DNA of 64,000 nucleotides from Planomonospora sp. ID82291 (lineage in GTDB: Bacteria > Actinomycetota > Actinomycetes > Streptosporangiales > Streptosporangiaceae): positions 434,001 through 498,000 of the forward strand of contig NZ_JABTEX010000001.1 of assembly GCF_015711645.1 (NCBI RefSeq). Direction: 5' to 3'. How positions within the stretch are numbered: position 1 is the first letter of the stretch; every line of letters starts with the position of its first letter. Made by a program: the position numbers and the translations under genes. Shown here piece after piece: positions 7,117 to 14,483 of this stretch. The notes under the pieces are model-generated. The model was not told where the DNA came from. It was given only the letters and a program-made list of their open reading frames with translations, and did no database searches.

Positions 7117-8621
7117 GACGACAGGTCGCGGATGCTCCGCACACCGGCCGTGACGAGCCGGTCGAGGAGCGGCGCGGGGGTGAAGGAGGGGTCGCGGTAC
7201 TCGGCGTAGAGAGCGCGCAGGCCGTCGCGGACGGCCTCCAGGCCCAGCCGGTCGAGCATCTCGAACGGTCCGGCCGGGTAGCCGCAGCCCAGCCGCATCG
7301 CCGTGTCGATGTCCTCCATCGAGGCGTAGCCCGATTCGTACATCCGCACGGCGTCGTTCAGGTGGGGGTGGAGCAGCGCCCCGACCACGAACCCGGCCCG
7401 GTCCCGGCAGGACACCGGCGTCCGGCCCAGGATGCGCAGCAGGCCCCGGGCCACCTGCGCGGCGCCCGGCGAGGTGAGCACGGTGGAGGCGACCTCCGCG
7501 ACCTGGTCGCCGACCAGGTTGAGGCCGACCAGGCGCTCCGGGTGCGGGAGCCGTACGGCCTGCTCGATCACCGGGGTGCGGGAGACGGCGACGACCAGGT
7601 CGGCGTCCTCGACCGGGGCGGTCTTGAAACCCGCCGCCGACAGCCGCGCGGCGAACGCCTCGGCGGCGCCCTCCGCCGCGCCCGTCCCGTTCCCGGCCGT
7701 CCCGCCGAGGACCGCGACGGTGCTCGCCGACGGCTTCTCCTCGGAGGAGGGGTTCGCGGGCGGCTCCTCGCCGTGGAAGAAGCCGCGCCCGGACTTGCGG
7801 CCGAGCAGCCCGGCGGTGACGAGCTCGCGCAGGACCGGGGCCGGGGCGTGGCGGCGCTCGCGGCTCTCCTGGAACAGCGCCTCGCAGATCTCGTGGGAGG
7901 TGTCCAGCCCGATCAGGTCGAGCAGGGCGAAGGGCCCCATCGGGAAGCCCGCCCCGAGCCGCATCGCGGTGTCGATGTCGTCGCGGGTGGACAGGCCGTG
8001 CTCCAGCAGCACGGCCGCGTGGTTGAGGTAGGGCAGCAGGAGCCGGTTCACCACGAAGCCGGCGCGGTCGGCGACGGTCACCGGCGTCTTGCCGAGGCGG
8101 CGCGCGAGCCCGGCCACCTCGTCGGCCAGGCCGTCCTCGGTGGTCACCGTGCGGACCACCTCGACCAGCCGCATGACCGGGGCCGGGTTGAAGAAGTGCA
8201 TGCCCACCACCCGGCCGGGCCGGGTGGTGGTGGCCGCGATCGCGGTGACCGAGAGCGAGGAGGTGTTGGTGGCGAGCACCGCGGACGGCTTGCAGACGCG
8301 GTCGAGGTCGGTGAACAGGGCCCGCTTGAAGTCCATCACCTCGGGGACGGCCTCGACGACCAGGTCGCAGTCCGCCAGGTCCTCCAGGGAGGTGGTGAAG
8401 GCCACCCGGCCGAGGATCGCCGCCTGCTCGGCCTCGGTCAGCCTGCCGCGCGACAGCGCCCTGCCCGTGGAGCCCTCCAGGTGACCCCGGCCGCGCTCCA
8501 GCGCCCCGGGATCGGTCTCCACGCCGACGACCGCGATCCCGGCGCGGGCGAACACCTCGGCGATCCCCGCCCCCATCGTGCCGAGGCCGACCACGCCGAC
8601 CGTCTCAAAGGTATTCGCCAT
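7113..8621 (-). CDS. 3-hydroxyacyl-CoA dehydrogenase family protein, duplicated
   Basis: NAD-dependent 3-hydroxybutyryl-CoA dehydrogenase type enzyme, about 502 residues and so roughly 1.7 times the single-unit length. It opens with the Rossmann motif VVGLGTMGAGIAE, followed by a complete 3HCDH C-terminal domain (RAGFVVNRLLLPYLNHA ... MRLGAGFPMGPFALLD). After a Ser/Pro linker comes a second, degenerate Rossmann-like part without a proper GxGxxG, then a second full 3HCDH domain (RAGFVVGALLHPHLND ... MRLGCGYPAGPFEMLD). ATG 8621 follows GGGAGAGGG; GTG/ATG alternatives lie at 8633-8636. It feeds the acyl-CoA metabolism implied by the thiolase gene nearby. Confidence 0.88.
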   Translation of the reverse strand: MANTFETVGVVGLGTMGAGIAEVFARAGIAVVGVETDPGALERGRGHLEGSTGRALSRGRLTEAEQAAILGRVAFTTSLEDLADCDLVVEAVPEVMDFKRALFTDLDRVCKPSAVLATNTSSLSVTAIAATTTRPGRVVGMHFFNPAPVMRLVEVVRTVTTEDGLADEVAGLARRLGKTPVTVADRAGFVVNRLLLPYLNHAAVLLEHGLSTRDDIDTAMRLGAGFPMGPFALLDLIGLDTSHEICEALFQESRERRHAPAPVLRELVTAGLLGRKSGRGFFHGEEPPANPSSEEKPSASTVAVLGGTAGNGTGAAEGAAEAFAARLSAAGFKTAPVEDADLVVAVSRTPVIEQAVRLPHPERLVGLNLVGDQVAEVASTVLTSPGAAQVARGLLRILGRTPVSCRDRAGFVVGALLHPHLNDAVRMYESGYASMEDIDTAMRLGCGYPAGPFEMLDRLGLEAVRDGLRALYAEYRDPSFTPAPLLDRLVTAGVRSIRDLSS

Positions 8622-8729
8622 CCCTCTCCCCATCACGCCCGCGGACCGGTGCCGGCGGAGAGCCGGCGCTTCCCTCCCCGAGTCTCCCAGAGACGCCCCG
8701 TACTCCCTGCAACCGGCACTGGAAAATAC

Positions 8730-8758
8730 TTGAACAGAAGTTGAGTATCAACTAGCGT
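8730..8758 (+). promoter_or_regulatory. Promoter with embedded palindrome for the wHTH-ABC operon
   Basis: A candidate -35 TTGAAC (8730-8735) and -10 TAGCGT (8753-8758) are separated by 17 bases. The spacer contains a perfect inverted repeat GTTGA-GTA-TCAAC (8740-8752). Transcription would start near 8765-8767, at or just before the ATG of the first gene, giving a leaderless message. The palindrome is well placed to be the operator of the winged-helix regulator encoded two genes down. Confidence 0.55.
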
Positions 8759-8766
8759 TTAATGAC

Positions 8767-9225
8767 ATGAACGAAGGAGGAGCATTGGAGGGCAAGTTCA
8801 CTCCGGAAGAAGCGCTGCAGCAGATCGGCGCCGTCGACCGACGGGTCCGGCGGTCGGTGGAGACGGCCGGACTGGTCTACCTCCTCGCCGGGACCGTGAC
8901 GACCGTCTACTGGACGACCATCCTGCTGGGCCCGCGCTGGCTCCAGATCTCGGCGGCGATCCTGGCATCGGTCCTGGTCGGGACGTTCGCCCGCTACCAC
9001 GAGAAACTCGGCGTGCGGGACCGCGCCATCGTCCGGGCCAGCAGAACCGGCGGCGCCGTGCACCTCGCCTATGGCGCCATGACCGTGGCCACGCTGATCG
9101 CCGCGTTCTTCCTCCGGCCCGGAGACCCCGGCGGCGGCTGGACCGCCTTGGCGGTCACGCTGGCGGTGGCCACCGGCCTCCCCCTGCTCTATGCGGGAGG
9201 GCGGATCCTGAGGGCGCCGCGATGA
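8767..9225 (+). CDS. Four-helix membrane protein of unknown function
   Basis: A 152-residue protein with a short polar N-terminus and four predicted transmembrane segments (about 34-51, 55-73, 98-117 and 126-147). I do not recognise a family. It is the first gene of an operon with a winged-helix regulator and an ABC exporter, linked by an ATGA overlap at 9222-9225, so a role as sensor or accessory subunit of that exporter is likely. Two starts are possible: ATG 8767, which suits a leaderless transcript, and in-frame TTG 8785, which follows a strong AAGGAGGAG. Confidence 0.75.
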   Translation: MNEGGALEGKFTPEEALQQIGAVDRRVRRSVETAGLVYLLAGTVTTVYWTTILLGPRWLQISAAILASVLVGTFARYHEKLGVRDRAIVRASRTGGAVHLAYGAMTVATLIAAFFLRPGDPGGGWTALAVTLAVATGLPLLYAGGRILRAPR

Positions 9226-9530
9226 GCGGCTCGCACCCCCGCCACGGGCTGGACGACGTCATCCACGCCCCGGTCCGGCTCTCGATCATGGCCGCGCTGT
9301 CCGCCGCCGAGAAGGCGGAGTTCCGCTTCCTGCGCGACACGATCGAGGTGAGCGACTCCCTGCTCTCCAAGCACATCCTCACCCTGGAGGAGGCCGGCTA
9401 CGTCCAGGTGGAGAAGGTCTTCGTGGGCAAGCGCCCGCGTACCTGGCTCTCCCTCACCGACGACGGGCGGCGCGCCTTCCTGGATTATGTCTCCGTGCTG
9501 AAACGACTGACGGAAGGGCTTTCCGAATGA
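9222..9530 (+). CDS. Winged-helix transcriptional regulator
   Basis: A 102-residue single-domain DNA-binding protein. The helix-turn-helix region runs through FLRDTIEVSDSLLSKHILTLEEAGYVQVEK, here described in two parts, with the wing at VGKRPRTWLSLTDDGRRAFLDYV. It belongs to the small MarR/PadR-like group (HTH_27 type) often encoded just upstream of ABC exporters. Both ends overlap neighbours by ATGA, so it is translationally coupled to the membrane protein and to the ATPase. The most probable target is the palindromic promoter at 8730-8758, giving autoregulation of the operon. Confidence 0.88.
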   Translation: MSGSHPRHGLDDVIHAPVRLSIMAALSAAEKAEFRFLRDTIEVSDSLLSKHILTLEEAGYVQVEKVFVGKRPRTWLSLTDDGRRAFLDYVSVLKRLTEGLSE

Positions 9531-10405
9531 TCGAAATTGATGACCTGCACAAACGCTACGGGGACAAGACCGCGCTGACCGGCGTGTCCTTCGCCGTGAA
9601 GCCGGGCGAGATGTTCGGCTTCGTGGGCGCCAACGGCGCGGGCAAGACCACCACGATGCGCATCCTCATGGGCGTGCTGTCCGCCGACTCCGGCCAGGTG
9701 CGGTGGAACGGCGCACCGCTGGCCTTCGCCGACCGGCGCAGGTTCGGCTACATGCCGGAGGAGCGCGGGCTGTACCAGAAGATGAAGGTCGCCGAGCAGG
9801 TGGAGTACTTCGGCCGCCTCAACGGCCTGGCCCCGGCCGCGGCCCGGCAGGCGACCGCGGACCTGCTGGAGCGGCTCTCGCTCACCGAGCGGGCCGGCGA
9901 CGAGGTGGGCGCGCTCTCCCTGGGCAACCAGCAGCGGGTCCAGCTCGCCGTCGCGCTGGTGCACGAGCCCCAGGCGCTCGTCCTGGACGAGCCCTTCTCC
10001 GGTCTCGACCCCATCGCCGTCGACGCGCTCGCCGAGGTGCTCGTCGAGCGGCGCCGCGCCGGTGCCCCGGTGCTGTTCTCCAGTCACCAGCTGGACCTGG
10101 TCGAGCGGTTGTGCGACGCGGTCGGCATCATCTCGGCCGGGCGCATGGTGGCCAGCGGCACGGTCGCGGAGCTGCGGGCCAAGGAGGGCCGCGGCGTGCT
10201 GAAGGTGGTCGTCCGGGAGGCGGCCCCCGGCTGGACGGCCGGCCTGCCCGGCGACCTCACCACCGACGGTGACGAGGTGCGCTTCACCGGCGTGGACGGC
10301 GACGGCCAGGAGATCCTGCGGGCCGCCACCGCGGCGGGCAGGGTCGAGCACTTCGGCTGGGAGCGGCCCTCGCTCACCGAGATCTTCCGGGAGGCCGTCG
10401 CATGA
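9527..10405 (+). CDS. ABC transporter ATP-binding protein (DUF4162 type)
   Basis: A 292-residue exporter ATPase with Walker A GANGAGKT (34-41), signature LSLGNQQRVQLA, Walker B ALVLDEPFSGLDP and switch His in FSSHQLDLVERL. The C-terminal domain of about 80 residues is of the DUF4162 kind, typical of NatA/YhaQ-like exporters. It starts in an ATGA overlap with the regulator gene. Its partner is the permease encoded 34 bases downstream, across a 13-codon reading frame. Confidence 0.93.
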   Translation: MIEIDDLHKRYGDKTALTGVSFAVKPGEMFGFVGANGAGKTTTMRILMGVLSADSGQVRWNGAPLAFADRRRFGYMPEERGLYQKMKVAEQVEYFGRLNGLAPAAARQATADLLERLSLTERAGDEVGALSLGNQQRVQLAVALVHEPQALVLDEPFSGLDPIAVDALAEVLVERRRAGAPVLFSSHQLDLVERLCDAVGIISAGRMVASGTVAELRAKEGRGVLKVVVREAAPGWTAGLPGDLTTDGDEVRFTGVDGDGQEILRAATAAGRVEHFGWERPSLTEIFREAVA

Positions 10406-10443
10406 GCCTCTCCTCCGACGACTTGAGGACGGTGCAGCGGTGA
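10402..10443 (+). CDS. Thirteen-codon open frame linking ATPase and permease genes
   Basis: An ATG overlaps the ATPase stop codon (ATGA 10402-10405) and the frame runs 13 codons ([13 protein letters not shown]) to a TGA that overlaps the permease GTG start (GTGA 10440-10443). It contains GAGGA at 10425-10429, which can serve as the permease ribosome binding site. It may only pass ribosomes from one gene to the next. It could also be a chance frame, although two start-stop overlaps in one short linker are unusual. Confidence 0.35.
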   Translation: MSLSSDDLRTVQR

Positions 10444-11600
10444 GCGGACTGTGGCTGGTCGCACGGCGGGAGATCGTCACGCGCGGCCGTACGAAGGGGT
10501 TCGTCATCGGGCTGGTGGTGAGCGCGCTGCTGGTCGGCGCGTTCGCCTTCCTGCCCAAGGTCTTCGACGGGCCCGACTCCTACACCGTGGGCGTCGTCGG
10601 CTCCCCCGCGGTGCAGCGCGAGCTCGTCGAGGCGTCCGCCGGATCGTCCCGGGAGACCAAGGTCACCACCAGGCCGTTCGCCGACGAGGCCGCCGCGCGC
10701 AAGGCGGTCCTCGACGGCGACGTGGACGCGGCCGTGGTGGACGAGCACCGGGTGCTCGCCGACGGCGAGGTCGACCGGGAGCTCGGCGCGCTGCTGGAGG
10801 GCGCGCATCAGACCGCGCAGATGCAGAAGCAGCTCACCGACGCGCGCCTCGACCCGGCCACGGTCGCCCGGGCGATCCAGGTCGCCCCCCTGGAGCAGGT
10901 CTCCGTCGGCGCCGACACCCGCTACGCGGCCGCGCGCACCGGCATCGCGACCATCGTGGTCATCGTGCTGTTCTTCCTGATCTTCCAGTCGGCCATGTTC
11001 GTCGCCATGGGCGTGGTCGAGGAGAAGGGCAGCCGCATCGTGGAGATCCTGCTGACCTCCATCCGCCCCTGGCAGCTGCTCGGCGGCAAGGTCCTGGGCC
11101 TGGGCGTGCTCGCGCTGGTCAACCTCATCGTGGTGATGGCCGTCGGTCTCGGCACCGCCGCCGCGACCGGCTTCACCGTCGACCTGCCCCCGGGGATGAC
11201 CGGCATCGTGCTGGGCACCCTGTTCTGGTTCCTGCTCGGTTACGCCTTCTTCTCCGTGCTGGCGGCGGCGCTGAGCTCCCTGGTCTCCCGGCAGGAGGAG
11301 GTGAGCAGCGTCCTGACCCCGCTGCAGATGTTGATCATGGTCTCCTACTTCGCGGCCTTCTTCACCACCATGGAGCCCGGCACCACGCTGGCCCGGGTCA
11401 TGTCGCTCATCCCGCCGTTCTCCTCCATGGTCATGCCGGTCCGCACGGCGGGCGGTGAGGTGCCCCTCTGGGAGATCGGGCTGGCGGCGGCGCTGATGCT
11501 CGCCGCGACGGCGGGCATGCTCGCCGTCGGCGCCCGGATCTACGAGCGCGCGGTCCTGCGCACGGGCGCCCGGGTCAAGCTCACCGAGGTCGTGCGCTGA
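10440..11600 (+). CDS. ABC-2 type exporter permease (NatB-like)
   Basis: A 386-residue membrane subunit. It has an N-terminal transmembrane anchor (about 20-40), an extracytoplasmic domain of roughly 130 residues, then five or six transmembrane helices beginning near [17 protein letters not shown]. The conserved [24 protein letters not shown] segment (given in part: [14 protein letters not shown]) is the cytoplasmic coupling region of the NatB/YhaP group. GTG 10440 is the start because no other in-frame start lies after the ATPase stop with a usable binding site. Function is export of an unknown substrate, perhaps Na+, a drug or a peptide. Confidence 0.88.
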   Translation: MSGLWLVARREIVTRGRTKGFVIGLVVSALLVGAFAFLPKVFDGPDSYTVGVVGSPAVQRELVEASAGSSRETKVTTRPFADEAAARKAVLDGDVDAAVVDEHRVLADGEVDRELGALLEGAHQTAQMQKQLTDARLDPATVARAIQVAPLEQVSVGADTRYAAARTGIATIVVIVLFFLIFQSAMFVAMGVVEEKGSRIVEILLTSIRPWQLLGGKVLGLGVLALVNLIVVMAVGLGTAAATGFTVDLPPGMTGIVLGTLFWFLLGYAFFSVLAAALSSLVSRQEEVSSVLTPLQMLIMVSYFAAFFTTMEPGTTLARVMSLIPPFSSMVMPVRTAGGEVPLWEIGLAAALMLAATAGMLAVGARIYERAVLRTGARVKLTEVVR

Positions 11601-11669
11601 CCGGCGCACCGTGAGAAGGCGCCGCCGTACGGCCCGGCGGGACTCCCGGCGGAGCCGTACGACGGCGCT

Positions 11670-11732
11670 CCGGACCACCGGGGCCCCCGGCCGAGCCGTA
11701 CGGCGATGCCCCGGACCACCGGGGCCCCCGGC
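11670..11732. repeat. 22-bp direct repeat upstream of nucS
   Basis: Two identical 22-bp copies lie at 11670-11691 and 11711-11732, part of a degenerate 41-bp tandem unit that also repeats GAGCCGTACG. They fill most of the gap between the permease and nucS. No function is evident. Confidence 0.75.
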
Positions 11733-11787
11733 GGTCGCCCCGCTTCGCCGGGCGGACGCCGGTGTCCGGCCGGTAGGGTGGGGGCCC

Positions 11788-12450
11788 ATGCGGCTGGTCA
11801 TCGCGCGTTGCAGCGTGGATTACGTGGGAAAGCTGACGGCCCATCTCCCGATGGCGCCCCGGTTGATCTTGATCAAGGCGGACAGCAGCGTGTCCGTTCA
11901 TGCCGACGACCGCGCCTTCAAACCGCTCAACTGGATGAACCCGCCGTGCAAACTCCGCGAGGAGGACGGCACCTGGACGGTCACCCACGGCAAGACCGGG
12001 GAGAAGCTCGTCCTGACGATGGAGGAGATCCTCCACGACTCCAGCCACGAGCTGGGCGTGGACCCCGGCCTGATCAAGGACGGCGTCGAGGCGCACCTGC
12101 AGGAGCTGCTGGCCGAGCACATCACCACGCTGGGCGCGGGCTACACGCTGATCCGCCGGGAGTACATGACGGCGATCGGCCCGGTGGACATCCTCTGCCG
12201 CGACGCGGGCGGGGCCACCGTCGCCGTCGAGATCAAGCGACGGGGCGAGATCGACGGAGTCGAGCAGCTCACCCGCTACCTGGAGCTGCTCAACCGCGAC
12301 CCGCTGCTGGCGCCGGTGCGGGGGGTCTTCGCCGCCCAGGAGATCAAGCCGCAGGCCCGTGTGCTGGCCGCCGACCGCGGTATCGACTGCGTCACCCTCG
12401 ACTACGCCGCGCTGCGCGGCATCGAGCCGGAGAACCCCACGCTGTTCTAG
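11788..12450 (+). CDS. nucS: Endonuclease NucS (EndoMS), non-canonical mismatch repair
   Basis: NucS cleaves mismatched double-stranded DNA and replaces MutS/MutL in most actinobacteria. The 220-residue length is right. The N-terminal DNA-binding domain begins [16 protein letters not shown]. The RecB-like nuclease core is visible as [22 protein letters not shown] and [12 protein letters not shown], with Asp, Glu and Lys of the active site in the first two. The PCNA/beta-clamp contact is expected at the C-terminal tail ([10 protein letters not shown]). ATG 11788 gives the family N-terminus. It appears to be a single gene wedged between two unrelated ABC exporter operons, as in syntenic actinomycete genomes. 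Confidence 0.95.
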   Translation: MRLVIARCSVDYVGKLTAHLPMAPRLILIKADSSVSVHADDRAFKPLNWMNPPCKLREEDGTWTVTHGKTGEKLVLTMEEILHDSSHELGVDPGLIKDGVEAHLQELLAEHITTLGAGYTLIRREYMTAIGPVDILCRDAGGATVAVEIKRRGEIDGVEQLTRYLELLNRDPLLAPVRGVFAAQEIKPQARVLAADRGIDCVTLDYAALRGIEPENPTLF

Positions 12451-12563
12451 CCGGTGCGGCCCCGCTCGCGGGTTCCTCCGGCATGCTCCCCGCCTGCCCG
12501 GTTCCGGGGAACCGTCCGCCGCCTGCCCGGTTCCGGGAACCGTGCGCCGCTCCGGACCGGCGG

Positions 12564-12589
12564 CCCTGTCCTCCGAACGGAGGACAGGG
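12564..12589. promoter_or_regulatory. 26-bp perfect palindrome before the second ABC operon
   Basis: Two 12-bp arms, CCCTGTCCTCCG and CGGAGGACAGGG, flank a central AA with no mismatch. It lies 53 bp upstream of the ATPase start and about 110 bp after nucS. As DNA it looks like a binding site for a dimeric regulator; as RNA the two-base centre makes a tight hairpin that could end nucS transcription. Both readings are possible. Confidence 0.5.
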
Positions 12590-12642
12590 GGTTCCACCGG
12601 CCGTCGGTACCGGCGGCGGCCCGCCCGCACGAGGCTGGGGGC

Positions 12643-13470
12643 ATGACGACGACAGCGGTGAAGGTGCGCGGCCTGGCCAAGCGGTACGGCGACGTACAGG
12701 CGGTCGGGGGCATCGACCTCGACATCGAGCCGGGCGAGGTCTTCGCGATCCTCGGCCCCAACGGGGCCGGGAAGTCCACCACGGTGGAGATCCTGGAGGG
12801 CTACCGGCGGCGGGACGCCGGCGAGGTCAGCGTCCTGGGGGTGGATCCGGGCCGGCCCACCCGCGCGTGGCGCTCCCGGGTCGGGGTGGTGCTGCAGACC
12901 GCCAACGACATGACCGAGGCGACGGTGCGGGAGACCGTCCGGCACTTCGCCGGCTACTACCCGAACGCCGAGGACCCCGACGAGGTGATCGAGAAGGTCG
13001 GCCTGACGGAGAAGGCCGGCAAGCGGGTCCGGGAGCTCTCCGGCGGCCAGCGGCGCCGGGTGGACGTGGCGCTCGGCGTGATCGGCCGCCCCGAGCTGCT
13101 CTTCCTGGACGAGCCGACCACCGGGTTCGACCCCGAGGCGCGGCGGCGGTTCTGGGAGCTGATCCAGGGGCTGGCCCACCGGGGCACCACGATCGTGCTG
13201 ACCACCCACTACCTGGACGAGGCCGAGGCGCTCGCCGACCGGGTGGCGGTGATCGCCGGGGGCCGGATCGTGGCCGAGGGCGAGCCCGCGACCCTGGGCG
13301 GCAGGGCCACCGCCAAGGCCACGGTCCGCTGGGCGGGCGGATCGCTGGAGACCGACACCCCCACGCGGACCGTACGGGAGCTGAGCGAGCGGTTCGACGG
13401 CGAGATCCCGGAGCTGACCGTGTCCCGGCCGTCCCTGGAGGAGGTCTACCTCCGCCTGATCGGAGGATGA
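12643..13470 (+). CDS. ABC transporter ATP-binding protein (ABC-2 exporter cassette 1)
   Basis: A 275-residue exporter ATPase with Walker A GPNGAGKST, Q-loop VVLQTANDM, signature LSGGQRRRVDVA, Walker B LLFLDEPTTGFDP and H-loop TTHYLDEAEALADR. The short C-terminal part after TLGG resembles that of drug or lantibiotic-type exporters of the DrrA/CcmA group. It is the first gene of a four-gene cassette with permease, sensor kinase and response regulator, and a palindrome lies upstream. Confidence 0.93.
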   Translation: MTTTAVKVRGLAKRYGDVQAVGGIDLDIEPGEVFAILGPNGAGKSTTVEILEGYRRRDAGEVSVLGVDPGRPTRAWRSRVGVVLQTANDMTEATVRETVRHFAGYYPNAEDPDEVIEKVGLTEKAGKRVRELSGGQRRRVDVALGVIGRPELLFLDEPTTGFDPEARRRFWELIQGLAHRGTTIVLTTHYLDEAEALADRVAVIAGGRIVAEGEPATLGGRATAKATVRWAGGSLETDTPTRTVRELSERFDGEIPELTVSRPSLEEVYLRLIGG

Positions 13471-13485
13471 CCTCCGGCTCCTCCC

Positions 13486-13581
13486 GGGAGAGCGCCCTGA
13501 CGACTCCCCGGGAGAGCGCCCTGACGACTCCCCGAGAGAGCGCCCTGACGACTCCCCGGGAGAGCGCCCTGACGACTCCCC
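13486..13581. repeat. 24-bp tandem repeat, four copies
   Basis: Four contiguous 24-bp units start at 13486, 13510, 13534 and 13558. Only one base differs, in the third unit. The array fills most of the 162-bp gap between the ATPase and permease genes of one operon. It contains a short inverted pair (GGGAG and CTCCC), so each unit can form a small hairpin in RNA. Confidence 0.9.
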
Positions 13582-13632
13582 GCCGGACGCATCCGGCGAT
13601 CCCCGTATCCAGACGATGGAGACCCGATTCCC

Positions 13633-14481
13633 ATGAGCGAGACCCTCGCCCCCTCCTCCGCCGCACCCGTGCCCGCGCCCGCCGGACCGCCCTCCACGAT
13701 CAGGGTGGGGCTGTCCCGGGCGGCCTTCGAGACCCGGATGTTCTTCCGGGAGAAGGATGCGGTGATCTTCACCTTCTCCTTCCCGATCGTCCTGCTGGTG
13801 ATCTTCGGATCGATCTTCGCGCAGGAACTGGAGGGCACCGGCCTGAACGTCTCCCAGCTGTACGTGGCCGGTCTGATCGGCTCGGCGGCCATGACCGGCT
13901 TCCAGAACCTCGGCATCGGCATCGCGGGGGACCGCGACGACGGCACGCTGAAGCGGCTGGCCGGCACGCCGATGCCGCCCGCCGCCTACTTCATCGGCAA
14001 GGCGCTCAACACACTGCTCGTCTCCGCGGTCCAGGTGGCGATCCTGCTGGCCATCGGGGTGGCGCTGTTCGAGCTGGAGCCGCCCTCGGCGCCCTCCGAC
14101 TGGCTGACCTTCGCCTGGGTGTTCGTGCTCGGCGTGCTCGGGTCGTCCCTGCTCGGCATCGCGGCCAGCGGCCTGCCCCGGTCGGCCAAGAGCGCGAGCG
14201 CGGTGATCGCGATGCCGTTCGTGGTCCTGCAGTTCATCTCCGGGGTGTTCATCCCGATCAGCCAGCTTCCCGAGTGGGTGATCCGGGTCGCCTCGTTCTT
14301 CCCGCTCAAGTGGATGTGCCAGGGCTTCCGGTCGGTGTTCCTGGGCGACGGAGGTGCCACACTCGAACTGGCGAAATCATACGAACTCGGCCGAGTCGCT
14401 CTGATTCTGGGCGCCTGGGTCATCGGAGGACTCCTGCTGTGCCTGACGACCTTCCGCTGGAAGAGCCGCCGCGACGGATAG
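13633..14481 (+). CDS. ABC-2 type permease (cassette 1)
   Basis: A 282-residue integral membrane subunit with six predicted helices. The cytoplasmic N-terminus is Pro/Ala-rich. Helix 1 begins at VIFTFSFPIVLLVIFGSIF. The conserved GDRDDGTLKRLAGTPM loop and the final PEWVIRVASFFPLKW segment match the ABC2_membrane group that pairs with DrrA-like ATPases. It likely exports a lipid, peptide or drug; the substrate is unknown. It is separated from its ATPase gene by the 24-bp repeat array and followed two bases after its stop codon by the kinase gene. Confidence 0.9.
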   Translation: MSETLAPSSAAPVPAPAGPPSTIRVGLSRAAFETRMFFREKDAVIFTFSFPIVLLVIFGSIFAQELEGTGLNVSQLYVAGLIGSAAMTGFQNLGIGIAGDRDDGTLKRLAGTPMPPAAYFIGKALNTLLVSAVQVAILLAIGVALFELEPPSAPSDWLTFAWVFVLGVLGSSLLGIAASGLPRSAKSASAVIAMPFVVLQFISGVFIPISQLPEWVIRVASFFPLKWMCQGFRSVFLGDGGATLELAKSYELGRVALILGAWVIGGLLLCLTTFRWKSRRDG

Positions 14482-14483
14482 CC

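Noticed and set aside
13486-13581. Possible CRISPR array
   Set aside because: The four units are directly adjacent with no spacers and no cas genes are in the window.
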